The notes below the pieces were generated by a model that searched no databases, was not told the origin of the DNA, and saw only the letters and a list, made by a program, of their open reading frames with translations. DNA of 33,698 nt. It comes from a virus. How positions within the stretch are numbered: the stretch's first letter is position 1; the number at the start of each line of letters is the position of its first letter. The translations under genes were made by a program, and so were the position numbers. This document shows, one piece after another, positions 1 to 7,914 of this stretch. The stretch lies in IMG/VR virus record IMGVR_UViG_3300025319_000070, positions 1 to 33,698 of that record. One strand, given 5' to 3'.

Positions 1-35
1 CCCCTCCCGTCCGGGCCGGGCACGGACGGGAGGGG
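1..35. other. Fold-back inverted repeat at the contig start
   Basis: Bases 1-13 are a perfect reverse complement of bases 23-35, around a 9-base loop. Only bases 11-35 are supported by the right-hand copy, where the sequence before the match is different (33563-33572). Bases 1-10 are therefore most simply a fold-back or read-end artefact of assembly. In the right copy this region encodes the proline-rich linker of the endolysin without interruption. Confidence 0.65.
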
Positions 36-136
36 GGAAGGCCCCGGCTCCGGGGGCATCATAGGCTGTTGGCTCATATCGGCATTAAATATAATCCGAA
101 AAATCCATTTGATAAATTCTATCACGGCATCCAATC
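11..136. repeat. Direct terminal repeat, left copy (circle closure)
   Basis: Bases 11-136 are identical to 33573-33698, 126 bp in all. An exact overlap of this size at contig ends is what a de Bruijn assembler leaves on a circular or circularly permuted molecule. The right copy is continuous with an open endolysin reading frame. In the left copy the match stops at base 11, where bases 1-10 diverge. A genuine short terminal repeat of the virion DNA is a less likely alternative. Confidence 0.85.
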
Positions 137-355
137 CCGCATTTTAATGGGCAAATGATTGGTGGGGCCACGGAAAAAGGTTTCCGCCGGACAGGAAAGG
201 GCCCCCGATTTTTCGGCATAATGTATCACGGTTTCCCGTTCCGGTTTTTCATGTTTGAATATAGCGGCCAATAGCATAAGGGAGGGCCACGGATTGCCCC
301 CCGTGGCCAAATTGGCCCGCCTAGCTATGGCGAAGCTTCGGCTTAAAGTGGCCAT
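122..355 (-). CDS. Hypothetical protein in lysis cassette
   Basis: A 77-residue protein of unknown function. The start chosen is the ATG at 355, which overlaps the end of the upstream membrane-protein gene by 35 bases; an in-frame ATG at 400 would add 15 residues. Neither has a clear Shine-Dalgarno sequence. The frame ends in TGA at 122-124, and this stop overlaps a GTG that I take as the endolysin start (GTGA). That coupling is the main reason to accept the gene. No signal peptide, membrane segment or catalytic motif is evident. It could be a lysis accessory protein by position only. Confidence 0.5.
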   Translation of the reverse strand: MATLSRSFAIARRANLATGGNPWPSLMLLAAIFKHEKPERETVIHYAEKSGALSCPAETFFRGPTNHLPIKMRDWMP

Positions 356-512
356 TCGCTTTTTGGGAAAGGAGATTTTCCGTTTCACGCTTGAGGCCAT
401 ATAAGGCGTTATTTTGTTTATGAATATTTTTATACAATTTTAATTCAAAGGCCAGCCATACGGCGGTTAGGGTAAGGCATCCCATCAAGGTTACCACAAT
501 ATCACCCTTCAT
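321..512 (-). CDS. Small membrane protein, holin-like candidate
   Basis: A 63-residue protein with one strongly hydrophobic segment at about residues 4-22, followed by a charged, probably helical tail rich in Lys, Asn and Glu. This single-span layout with a basic C-terminus is seen in small phage holins and other lysis membrane proteins. It lies three genes upstream of the M15 endolysin on the circle, and its ATG overlaps the stop of the preceding small ORF by 11 bases. Function is inferred from topology and position. It could instead be an inner-membrane partner of a spanin-like pair. Confidence 0.55.
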   Translation of the reverse strand: MKGDIVVTLMGCLTLTAVWLAFELKLYKNIHKQNNALYGLKRETENLLSQKANGHFKPKLRHS

Positions 513-666
513 TATCGGCCAACCTCTTTACGTCCCCGGCTATCCCTATGAGAATTTCGGTTTGTTTATCTACCTTATCCTCAACGCGATTCATCAAACG
601 CCAGGCAATATAAATTGGAAAGCCGATTTGACCTATGAATTGTGCATATGGTGCCAATTCGCCCAT
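502..666 (-). CDS. YvrJ-like small membrane protein
   Basis: A 54-residue ORF starting at ATG 666. The pattern IGFPIYIAWRLMNRVEDKVD, a hydrophobic segment ending in Trp-Arg followed by an acidic/basic helix, resembles the YvrJ family and other tiny holin-associated phage proteins. An in-frame stop lies just upstream, so this is the only ATG; an AAGG about 12 bases before it is a poor ribosome site. It sits 26 bases after the upstream gene and overlaps the next membrane-protein gene by 11 bases. The family assignment is from memory of the pattern; the lysis role comes from context. Confidence 0.6.
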   Translation of the reverse strand: MGELAPYAQFIGQIGFPIYIAWRLMNRVEDKVDKQTEILIGIAGDVKRLADNEG

Positions 667-692
667 GAGATTAGTTTACCTTATTTCCTCAT

Positions 693-1229
693 TTATCCAA
701 CCCCCATCATGGTCAGGGTTCCCCCTTTGGCTGGCACCACGCCCCAATCAATCGTGAGGTAGGGTTTTGGCGTGTAACTAAATTTGATCCCGCCCGGATC
801 ATCCCCGTATACTTGACACCAAAGAGACAAGTGAAAAATATTTGACCGAGCCCACCCGCCGGAAAGTATATCAAAGGTCCATACTCCCGTGGATAATGGA
901 AAATCTAGTACCTGATAACCGCCGCCGCCTATTCCGCAATCCGTATAATCAAACGTGGCCCCGGCATTCGCCCCGGATTGCGGAAGGAAATAGCCGCCGC
1001 CCAATGGAGTAACTAATTCGGTTACATTGAGGCTTAATTGTACCCTTGTCCATGAGGCAAAATCAGGCCCAACCGCCGAAGTATCAAACCAAATATGAGC
1101 TTCATTTCTACTGAATTCTGAGGATGAAGATTCTGAGGAACGGTAATCATCATTTATTGCATTATAAAGGCCGGATTGGTTATTGCAGTAGCCGCCCTCG
1201 GTCCCTGCGTTGACAATATCTTGAGACAT
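693..1229 (-). CDS. Putative tail-associated beta-rich protein
   Basis: A 178-residue protein of unknown function. After a low-complexity Ser/Glu patch (about residues 31-40) the sequence alternates short hydrophobic strands with Gly-rich turns. The layout (IWFDTSAVGP, then VQLSLNV, then WTFDIL and YLTIDW) recalls DNRLRE-type or jelly-roll surface modules. It starts 2 bases after the stop of the nucleotidyltransferase-like gene and is the last large gene before the lysis cassette. A role as a fibre or virion-decoration protein is inferred from position and fold style only. Confidence 0.6.
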   Translation of the reverse strand: MSQDIVNAGTEGGYCNNQSGLYNAINDDYRSSESSSSEFSRNEAHIWFDTSAVGPDFASWTRVQLSLNVTELVTPLGGGYFLPQSGANAGATFDYTDCGIGGGGYQVLDFPLSTGVWTFDILSGGWARSNIFHLSLWCQVYGDDPGGIKFSYTPKPYLTIDWGVVPAKGGTLTMMGVG

Positions 1230-1231
1230 AC

Positions 1232-1969
1232 CTAGACTTCAACTAAATTGCCGTTAGCTTGGATATATCCCGTATAGCGTTCCCCGTATAAAGTTTTCCA
1301 AGGTTCTTGTTCGGAAGCAAATTCATCTTCTGAAAATTGTGAAGATAATTCTTTGTAAGGATTCGGATAAGGCACCCATCGGAAAGAATAGTTATCTAAG
1401 CGTAAATGAATATTGTGAACCGGGGGCGGGGTATCGGTGGCCGGATCAAACGCCATGATATCAATGGGCAGATATGATTCCACCCGTTCAATTTGTTCAA
1501 CCGTTGATTCCCCTTTAGAAAGGATAGGCAAATCTTCATCATACCGATAGTGCAAAAGCATGGAGTCACAATCCAAATGGATATTATATTCAAGGCTCTT
1601 GGCATCCACACAACCTACATCTACCCGGAATCCATTATCATTGCCCCAATGTTCTTTGATTTGCCCAAAAGCCAATCGGAAATTTCGTGAATAATACAGC
1701 ATCCGGGCGGCCTGTTGCATATCCCAATTCGGCCAGGATAAATTAAAATCCAAATCCGAATGGAGCCGGGCATCCCCAAAGGTATAGCTTCCCACCATTT
1801 CCAATTTCGGGATAATCGGTACTTGGTATTGTTGTGAAAATTCTTGAAGCTTTCGGCTTTGGCTCCAATCCAAGGCCGGAAGCCAGGAACGGACCACGGC
1901 CAGCAAATCCGTGAGTACCGCCTTATCCATGAAAAGGATATCGGATACCCGATATTTTGGATGCTTCAT
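1232..1969 (-). CDS. Pol-beta-type nucleotidyltransferase-fold protein
   Basis: A 245-residue protein. Residues about 59-74 read GSYTFGDARLHSDLDF, which fits the pol-beta superfamily signature (Gly-Ser, ten residues, Asp-x-Asp). A third acidic strand follows in FRVDVGCVD, about 45 residues later, where the third catalytic Asp is expected. Such enzymes transfer a nucleotide or nucleoside monophosphate to protein, RNA or a small molecule; the substrate here is unknown. The start is ATG 1969, overlapping the stop of the fibre gene upstream (ATGA). An upstream in-frame start at 2038 is rejected because it would lie deep inside that gene. The C-terminal 100 residues match nothing I recognise. It lies between fibre-like genes, an odd place for an enzyme. 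Confidence 0.72.
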   Translation of the reverse strand: MKHPKYRVSDILFMDKAVLTDLLAVVRSWLPALDWSQSRKLQEFSQQYQVPIIPKLEMVGSYTFGDARLHSDLDFNLSWPNWDMQQAARMLYYSRNFRLAFGQIKEHWGNDNGFRVDVGCVDAKSLEYNIHLDCDSMLLHYRYDEDLPILSKGESTVEQIERVESYLPIDIMAFDPATDTPPPVHNIHLRLDNYSFRWVPYPNPYKELSSQFSEDEFASEQEPWKTLYGERYTGYIQANGNLVEV

Positions 1970-2994
1970 CCTTTTTTCTTCACAGCTTGGGCCATGATTT
2001 CTATGGAGGATACGGCCCCGGAAAGCTGGGCCGTCCAATTGGTATTCACGGCGGCCTGATTCTTCGGCACTTGGAATACTACGCCCCTGGTGTCATTGGC
2101 CGGAACATAAATATTGATTTTCACCGTGCCCCCCGTGGTATCACGGATTTTCACATTTACCCCCGTGGCGGAAGTATTCGTTATCACCAAAGAAAGTAAA
2201 TCCAAGAAGGTACTGGCCACTTGAGCCAAGAGGGTGGTTTCCGTGGTGGTGGTTAGAGTAATTTGATTATCCGTCACCAAAGACCGATCCCCATGGGGTG
2301 TCACCACTTGCCGCCCCTCGGAATCCATAGCCATGCCCGCCCGCTTGCCATCGGCCAGGGCCGTTATATTGGTGTTTTGAACCTTGCCGCCCACCTTCAC
2401 GGGATTGCCGCTATCGGTTCCGCCTTCGGCTATATCCCCGGAGGTTAAATCCCCCTTGACCACTTGCCGCCCATTCAAATCATACCAAGCATTGACCCGT
2501 TGCCCATCCGTTACCGCCGTGGGCGTACCGGAAAAAGCTTTGCCACCCACCTTTACCGGATTGCCGGAATCGGTAGCCGCCGAAGCTATATCACCGGCAC
2601 AAACGGCATTGATGGTTTCCAATAGGACCGCTAACGCCGTAAGAGTAATATCTAAGTTATCGGTTTTGGCCTTGATTGCATCCAATACCGCTTTTAAGGA
2701 AATAGATTGAACGTAAACCGCATTCTTACCCCCATCGGCTTCAACATTTACCCGGTCATCCGTAGTCGCATTTTTTAATTCCACCGCCCCGATTTCGATA
2801 TCACCGGCTCCAATGGTGATAGTTACGCCCCCAATATCCACATAGAGCCGCTTGGTTACGGGGTCCACATAGGGAAAAATGCCATCGGACCACGGCACGG
2901 CTGGGGGGCTCACGGGGCCCAACATCGGCCCCCGGGCTGGCCCTTGGCCATTGATGGGCACTTTTTTGGAATAGGTATATTTCCCTTTGGCCAT
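1966..2994 (-). CDS. Tail fibre-like repeat protein
   Basis: A 342-residue protein containing two copies of a module with the core TDSGNPVKVGGK (about residues 165-175 and 196-205). Each is followed by a segment ending in GRQVV. The N-terminus is Gly/Pro-rich and basic; a DxDITLTALAVLLETI helix lies in the middle; and the C-terminal 80 residues form a beta-rich domain with many Thr, Asn and Val. Repeats of this sort are common in trimeric phage side fibres and baseplate-associated virion proteins. It starts 41 bases after the preceding gene without a clear ribosome site and overlaps the next start by ATGA. Receptor binding is inferred. Confidence 0.7.
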   Translation of the reverse strand: MAKGKYTYSKKVPINGQGPARGPMLGPVSPPAVPWSDGIFPYVDPVTKRLYVDIGGVTITIGAGDIEIGAVELKNATTDDRVNVEADGGKNAVYVQSISLKAVLDAIKAKTDNLDITLTALAVLLETINAVCAGDIASAATDSGNPVKVGGKAFSGTPTAVTDGQRVNAWYDLNGRQVVKGDLTSGDIAEGGTDSGNPVKVGGKVQNTNITALADGKRAGMAMDSEGRQVVTPHGDRSLVTDNQITLTTTTETTLLAQVASTFLDLLSLVITNTSATGVNVKIRDTTGGTVKINIYVPANDTRGVVFQVPKNQAAVNTNWTAQLSGAVSSIEIMAQAVKKKG

Positions 2995-3035
2995 GATTCT
3001 ATTCTATCCGGTATGCCCTAAATGCCAAGGCATCA

Positions 3036-3635
3036 TTAGGATTTCCAACCTTGTAAATGTAGCCTTCTAGTACCTGGGGCCGTAAAGGCCGTTGTTGTTC
3101 CCTTGGTTTTCCAAATTATTTTAATGGTATTTGATCCAACGGGAAGGCTAAGAATATCCCAATGGGAAAAATCAAAGCTAACGGTTGTAAAAAATCCACT
3201 GGTTTCAACCCAGGCATATGATCTTGGTGAATCCACGCCATTAAGCCGAAAAACAATATCTACCTCTGAGGCCCCGGCGGAAGCCGGAATCCTTGCCGTA
3301 TAAAGTGCTAATACCTTGGTGGCCACGCTTGAGCTAACCGTTATCGTATTGGTTAAATTCGTATCTTCCGTTTCATTAGTAGCCGCCGCCACCGATAAGC
3401 CCCCAGCATCGGAATCATCTAGTTTATAGGGGCTCATAGCACGGGAACGGATTTCCGAATCTTCAATATGCCGTTCCAATAACGTGGCACTAGGGATAGC
3501 CGCCGCCGCAATCTTGGTAGCTAATGGCTCCGAATGGTCATGAGCTATTTGAACAAAATTCCTCAAGGCCAAGACAATGGAGGAAAGCCCGGCCTTACCG
3601 GATGATAAAAAGCCATCCGTTAAATGGTTAAACAT
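3036..3635 (-). CDS. Tandem HxH tail protein C
   Basis: A 199-residue protein, the third and most diverged of three neighbouring paralogue-like proteins. It begins with a helix-rich segment that ends in AHDHSE, the position where its relatives carry SHTH and GHSH. A linker follows, then a C-terminal beta-sandwich-like half ending TRRLHLQGWKS. The start is ATG 3635, which overlaps the upstream gene by 8 bases; a longer frame back to 3791 would duplicate upstream coding sequence. The likely role is a small fibre or collar-type protein. Similarity between the three is by eye and modest. Confidence 0.65.
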   Translation of the reverse strand: MFNHLTDGFLSSGKAGLSSIVLALRNFVQIAHDHSEPLATKIAAAAIPSATLLERHIEDSEIRSRAMSPYKLDDSDAGGLSVAAATNETEDTNLTNTITVSSSVATKVLALYTARIPASAGASEVDIVFRLNGVDSPRSYAWVETSGFFTTVSFDFSHWDILSLPVGSNTIKIIWKTKGTTTAFTAPGTRRLHLQGWKS

Positions 3636-4251
3636 GGCTTTCCCAGGTAAAAAACCGCCGTGGCCCCAAGGTAAAATCCGCCGAAGAAATAACAAACCCG
3701 GATAAATTGCGGAAGCCCAATTGGTAGCTATGCGTTCCGGCCAACGGATTGAGGAATATATGAGTAGTAAGCGGGGCCGGATAGCTGGCACGGGCCGTAT
3801 TGGTTTCCTTGAATTTTATTTTGCTATCACTTAACAATATGCCATCTTCAAATATACCTAATTCAATCCTGGCATTATTGCCGATAGTGGGAAATGAAAA
3901 TTGGCAGTAAATAATTAAATTGATAGGATACGTTGCCGTATACTCAAAGCTAAATTCCGGGTCAAGGGTAAATATATTTACGTTTTGATCCTGAAAAAAA
4001 CCCTTGATAAGGGTATTGCTTCCGAATTCATAAACATTTATGGGGGCAACCAACAGACTTGGGCCCAAGGTTCTATCCGTTACTTTTTCACGGATCACGC
4101 AATTATCCGCAAAGGAACCGGCTACCAAAGCCCCGCCCTGCCCACCAATATGGGAATGCCCATAAATATTGTCCCTAAATTTCCGTAATAGGCTTGGCGT
4201 AATCGGCTTGCCATTCGCAATTTCGGAATCGGTAATTGTGTTATAACTCAT
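3628..4251 (-). CDS. Tandem HxH tail protein B
   Basis: A 207-residue protein. The N-terminal 40 residues (helix, then LRKFRDNIYGHSHIGGQG) match the same region of the upstream protein (LRNNIDSHTHITGQG). The rest is beta-rich and ends GPRRFFTWESHV, again echoing its neighbours. The start is ATG 4251, overlapping the upstream TGA (ATGA). His-x-His motifs in trimeric phage fibres and spikes can bind a metal ion on the threefold axis, as in T4 gp37 and P2 spike tips. Whether this one does is inference. It is probably a virion fibre component. Confidence 0.68.
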   Translation of the reverse strand: MSYNTITDSEIANGKPITPSLLRKFRDNIYGHSHIGGQGGALVAGSFADNCVIREKVTDRTLGPSLLVAPINVYEFGSNTLIKGFFQDQNVNIFTLDPEFSFEYTATYPINLIIYCQFSFPTIGNNARIELGIFEDGILLSDSKIKFKETNTARASYPAPLTTHIFLNPLAGTHSYQLGFRNLSGFVISSADFTLGPRRFFTWESHV

Positions 4252-4826
4252 TGGCCCATTTCCACAATAAGTAATTCCCGTGGCGATTTGAATGTACCCA
4301 CGTTGGTAATCGCCGGGGTAATCGTATGGGCACCCGCCGTTACGTTGATCCACCACATAACGCTAAAGCCAAATTCTTCATACATTTCATCATTCCTTGG
4401 AATCCCTAGGGCGATATTAACGCTTGAATCATAAGCCCCATCAACCCGAATCCGTAATTCAAGGCTTGATGTTGAACCCACTACGGGCTTTTCATAATTC
4501 CGGTATAGAATCATTAACCGGGAATCTACGGGGGGGTTAATAGCTATTTCTACCGCCGTATCGTAACCCGTAGCCGTGCCCACATCGGCATATGAAGTAG
4601 CCCGATAAATGGTATGGGCTTGCTTTTTTCTGGTAATCACGCCATCAGTAAATTTGGCCCCCGTTAAAATGTTGTTCGTAATTCCGCCGCTTGGGATAGT
4701 TTTTCCTTGTCCCGTGATATGGGTATGACTATCAATATTATTTCTAAGCTTTACCCATGTGGCATTAGTAAAAGCCGCTACAGCATCCGTGAGTAAATCC
4801 GTTATGGGAATTGAAGAAAAGGCCAT
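4248..4826 (-). CDS. Tandem HxH tail protein A
   Basis: A 192-residue protein and the first of the three related products. Residues about 25-40 contain the segment LRNNIDSHTHITGQG. The C-terminal two thirds alternate hydrophobic strands (LELRIRVDG, FGFSVMWWINVT), as expected of a jelly-roll or beta-sandwich. The start ATG overlaps the hub gene's TAA by one base (TAATG), so translation is probably coupled. Position directly after the hub-like protein suggests a baseplate or fibre part. No enzyme motif is seen. Confidence 0.68.
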   Translation of the reverse strand: MAFSSIPITDLLTDAVAAFTNATWVKLRNNIDSHTHITGQGKTIPSGGITNNILTGAKFTDGVITRKKQAHTIYRATSYADVGTATGYDTAVEIAINPPVDSRLMILYRNYEKPVVGSTSSLELRIRVDGAYDSSVNIALGIPRNDEMYEEFGFSVMWWINVTAGAHTITPAITNVGTFKSPRELLIVEMGQ

Positions 4827-6454
4827 TATGCGGCCCTAATAGATTGCCCGATAAATAACCTTTCCAATTGTTGGGCCGCCGTAGCGGAAGCATAATCCGG
4901 GGTGCCATCTTCCGCTACGCTGGCATAAAGATTTGAAGCCGGTATATCGGCATCAAACAATTTGAATTGAATATCCCCACCCGCTACCCGTACCGCCTTA
5001 CTTAATATTTTTAGGAAATGATCCGCTACCCCACGGCTTCCGGCGGAAAGCTTGGGCAATATTTGATGGGTCACTCTGAGGGTGTCCCCTATTTCCATAT
5101 CCAATTGCCGCATATCCGCTACGGATAACCCTATTTCGGGATGGGGGGCCGCAAACATCAGGAAATGATACCGGGCTATCAATTCGGCCAAATCCGCCCC
5201 GCCGTTGGCTTCCCGTAAGCCTTTTAGGGATATTTCCAACGGATTGCGAAGGCCAAAGCGGGCGGTTGATGCTATGTCCGTTACTTGCCTGGATTTCAAA
5301 AATCCTCCTGTGGTTACATCAAAATCATAATACACCGTCACCCGATTGCTTAATAATTCGGCCTGGCCATTCCATGAAATATCCGATTTCAAATGCTCAC
5401 GGTTTAATTGCCGGGCCGGGGCCAAGGGTATGGGCCGTTCAATCATTTTCACCAAGCCAATGGTATTGCCCACCGTGGAACGCATAAATAATTTCAGGGG
5501 TTTCATCACTTCCCCCTCGGCAAAATTCTTAATGAATTGGGCCGTAAGGGTCCGATATTCGTACAAGATTTCCCGTGTACGGTCCTTGGCTTCAATCCAT
5601 GAAGCCGTATCAATGGAAAGGGTTTCTAATACTTTCCACCCGCTTGGCACCGTTTCAAAATTGATATCTTCCTCCAAGGATTCACCCGTTAGTATCACCG
5701 CCAATATATCTAGGGGGTGCCCCGGCCATATCACTACTTCTTTCACTTCGGCCCCAATAGCAAAGGCGTGATATAGGGTTCCCAATTGTGCCCGGCTTAA
5801 CCCCGTAAACGTGGTAGAGGTTTTCCCGGTCCACTTTATTATCTCGGCGGATTCACCGGAGCCGAGTATCAGGTAGCCCCGTGCCCCGATGGTTTCATAA
5901 TTGGAGAAGGGCCCCGCCGTGGCAAAATCCGCCGTGGATTCCACGGTAATAACCGTATCGGTTTCCGTAAAGGCAAGGGTTATTTTCGTTTTCGCCACCC
6001 GGAAAACCATTTGGGAAAGGTTTTCCTGTATGTCCGTGGTTTGAAAATCATAGGCCGTTGCATCGGCATTCAATCCCAGGTTGGTAATCACCCCCAGGAA
6101 TATGTTGACAAAATCCGCATAGGACGTTTTCGCCGTGCCCATTTTAATGGAGACAGATTTGCCAATAAAATCAATATCGTCAAGGCGGGCCGTGATTTCA
6201 TTGTCCTTATCTTGAATGGCAAACCCGATTCCCGCATAGGTGGCCTTCGCCGCATCCAAGGAAACGCTTGAAGCATTATCCCGAATGGGTAAGGCCAGGG
6301 AACGCACTTCCTTCCCTGAAATATTCAGGGGGGCCGAAGCATATACGATGGGCACGGCTTGGGCATTGGCATACCCTGATATTTCCACCAGGAAAACAAA
6401 ATCCTTTTCACCGGCGGCCAAATCGGCGGCTAAGGCCGTGGATAGGGTAATCAT
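4826..6454 (-). CDS. Baseplate hub-like distal tail protein
   Basis: A 542-residue protein. The first 130 residues form a beta-rich domain with the pattern common to siphovirus tail-tip proteins (LAGEKDFVFLVEISGY, then VSLDAAKATYAGIGFA). Residues about 160-240 contain a Thr/Phe/Gly-rich module (YLILGSGESAEIIKWTG, then FTGLSRAQLGTLYHAF) often found inserted in tail and baseplate proteins. The remainder resembles the hub or tail-associated-lysin class in layout, without a recognisable peptidase motif. It lies two bases after the previous gene and couples to the next by TAATG. It probably caps the tail tube and holds the fibres. Confidence 0.7.
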   Translation of the reverse strand: MITLSTALAADLAAGEKDFVFLVEISGYANAQAVPIVYASAPLNISGKEVRSLALPIRDNASSVSLDAAKATYAGIGFAIQDKDNEITARLDDIDFIGKSVSIKMGTAKTSYADFVNIFLGVITNLGLNADATAYDFQTTDIQENLSQMVFRVAKTKITLAFTETDTVITVESTADFATAGPFSNYETIGARGYLILGSGESAEIIKWTGKTSTTFTGLSRAQLGTLYHAFAIGAEVKEVVIWPGHPLDILAVILTGESLEEDINFETVPSGWKVLETLSIDTASWIEAKDRTREILYEYRTLTAQFIKNFAEGEVMKPLKLFMRSTVGNTIGLVKMIERPIPLAPARQLNREHLKSDISWNGQAELLSNRVTVYYDFDVTTGGFLKSRQVTDIASTARFGLRNPLEISLKGLREANGGADLAELIARYHFLMFAAPHPEIGLSVADMRQLDMEIGDTLRVTHQILPKLSAGSRGVADHFLKILSKAVRVAGGDIQFKLFDADIPASNLYASVAEDGTPDYASATAAQQLERLFIGQSIRAA

Positions 6455-6456
6455 GG

Positions 6457-7662
6457 CTATAATTGTGGGACTTCCCTAGCTTCTCCTTTCAGATCAAAGG
6501 TTAATATCTTGGTAGTAAAAATCGGGTCAGCATTTATCATGGAGAGCCGATACCAATACCGCCGGGATTTAAAAATATCCCTGGGTTGATAATCGAATTG
6601 TAACGGGTCTGCCAATATCACCGCTACGCCGGGGTAAATATCCTTCACCGTCACATATTCTTCGGCATCTTCGGTCACGGCGGAATAGACCAATCCAATT
6701 ATGGGCGTAAACGGGCTAGGGTTAGGCCGTTGCTCCGGTTGCCATTCGTCTATCCAAAAGGTGGTAGCCGTGGCGGCATCCGTGAATAGGGCCATTTTAA
6801 GGCTCGTAATCCCCTTGGGGGGCACAATAACGGTCATATAATGGAATTCAAAAGCCGCCGCATTGGTGGGCGTGAAAGTAATTTCCTTGGTTATGGTGGT
6901 GCCATTTTCCACCCATTTAATCCGCATCCTCATGGCCACTACCGGATTGACGGCAATCTTAAATCCAAGGGTAATAAAGCCCAGGCGGGCCGGAATGGCT
7001 AGGGTTTCCTCCCATCCTTCCCCGGCCCCGGACCCAGGGCAAACGGCCTTAATTGACCCCGCCCCTTCACTTTTGAAAGCGGTATCTAGGCTTAGAGTGG
7101 CGGCCCCCAAGGCTGTAGCCCCGGAAATGGAGGTATTGAAGCCCCCATTGGCCGAAAGGTTCCGGGTGGCATTCATCCCCATGGTATCGGCCCGGACCAA
7201 ATACCGGCGGCCTTGGACAATGCCCGCCGTGGTCATCAGGTCCAACCGGGTAGCCCCCCGGGTGGCGGCATTTAGAATGGCCAATTGCACTTGGTCCGAA
7301 TCTTCAAACCCCAAGCTAAATTCCTGGCCTTCCTTGGCTTTCGCCCACCAACTTTCTAACGCCTGGAAAAAGGTATCCGTGGCAATATCCAGGGATTCAA
7401 ATTTGATCCGATCATAACGGCCAAAATTCAATTGCTTACGGTTGCCGGAAAGGGAAATGTTTATGGCGGCATCCTGGTAGCGGAGCCGTTCAATAAAAGT
7501 CACATCTTCCCGAATGGGAAATTTGAGTAATTTGGAATCCTGGTCATAACGGATAAATGCGGCTACGGTCCCGCCGAGGTTGGTACTATCCAGGGGCCTT
7601 ACTTGCTCAAATGCCCCGCCCCAGGTATCTACTCCCCATACGGCCCCGCCCCATATCCACAT
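6457..7662 (-). CDS. Distal tail protein with carbohydrate-binding-like insert
   Basis: A 401-residue protein opening with a Trp/Gly motif (MWIWGGAVWGVDTWGG) typical of some tail-tip proteins. Residues about 20-150 resemble the strand-rich N-terminal domain of distal tail proteins. Residues about 165-305 look like an inserted carbohydrate-binding module: it opens LSANGGFNTS, includes SLDTAFKSEGAGSIK, and closes with FWIDEWQPEQ. The C-terminal 90 residues resume the tail fold. It starts 3 bases after the upstream stop. The insert could touch cell-surface glycans; this is inferred from the fold style. Confidence 0.68.
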   Translation of the reverse strand: MWIWGGAVWGVDTWGGAFEQVRPLDSTNLGGTVAAFIRYDQDSKLLKFPIREDVTFIERLRYQDAAINISLSGNRKQLNFGRYDRIKFESLDIATDTFFQALESWWAKAKEGQEFSLGFEDSDQVQLAILNAATRGATRLDLMTTAGIVQGRRYLVRADTMGMNATRNLSANGGFNTSISGATALGAATLSLDTAFKSEGAGSIKAVCPGSGAGEGWEETLAIPARLGFITLGFKIAVNPVVAMRMRIKWVENGTTITKEITFTPTNAAAFEFHYMTVIVPPKGITSLKMALFTDAATATTFWIDEWQPEQRPNPSPFTPIIGLVYSAVTEDAEEYVTVKDIYPGVAVILADPLQFDYQPRDIFKSRRYWYRLSMINADPIFTTKILTFDLKGEAREVPQL

Positions 7663-7665
7663 GAA

Positions 7666-7914
7666 TCAAACCCAAGTGCCATCAGCACTTACTACCACAG
7701 CATTTTCCATCGTATCGGAAGGGGGTTCATCGGGCGTAAAGGTTTTGGTTTTGTTGGCCGTAATTTGGGCCGCGCTCAAGGCGGTTACGTCCACCCAATA
7801 GCATTGTGATTGATAGGAACCCCCGATCAACCCTAATACTTCGGAGCCTTCAAATACCTGGCCGCAATATACCGGCTTGTTATCGGATTTGAGAATAAGA
7901 AGAAATTTTTTCAT
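7666..7914 (-). CDS. Small tail-cassette protein, unknown
   Basis: An 82-residue protein with an N-terminal strand-like segment (KKFLLILKSD) and an acidic/Thr-rich middle. It directly follows the putative receptor-binding protein, with the start overlapping its TAA (TAATG). Small proteins in this position are often fibre chaperones or attachment factors, but I recognise no family here. No ribosome site is evident, which fits coupled translation. Confidence 0.6.
   Translation of the reverse strand: MKKFLLILKSDNKPVYCGQVFEGSEVLGLIGGSYQSQCYWVDVTALSAAQITANKTKTFTPDEPPSDTMENAVVVSADGTWV

Noticed and set aside
6863-7417. 184-codon plus-strand frame
   Set aside because: Shadow of the distal tail gene; Pro/Arg/Ala composition typical of antisense frames and no upstream start signal.
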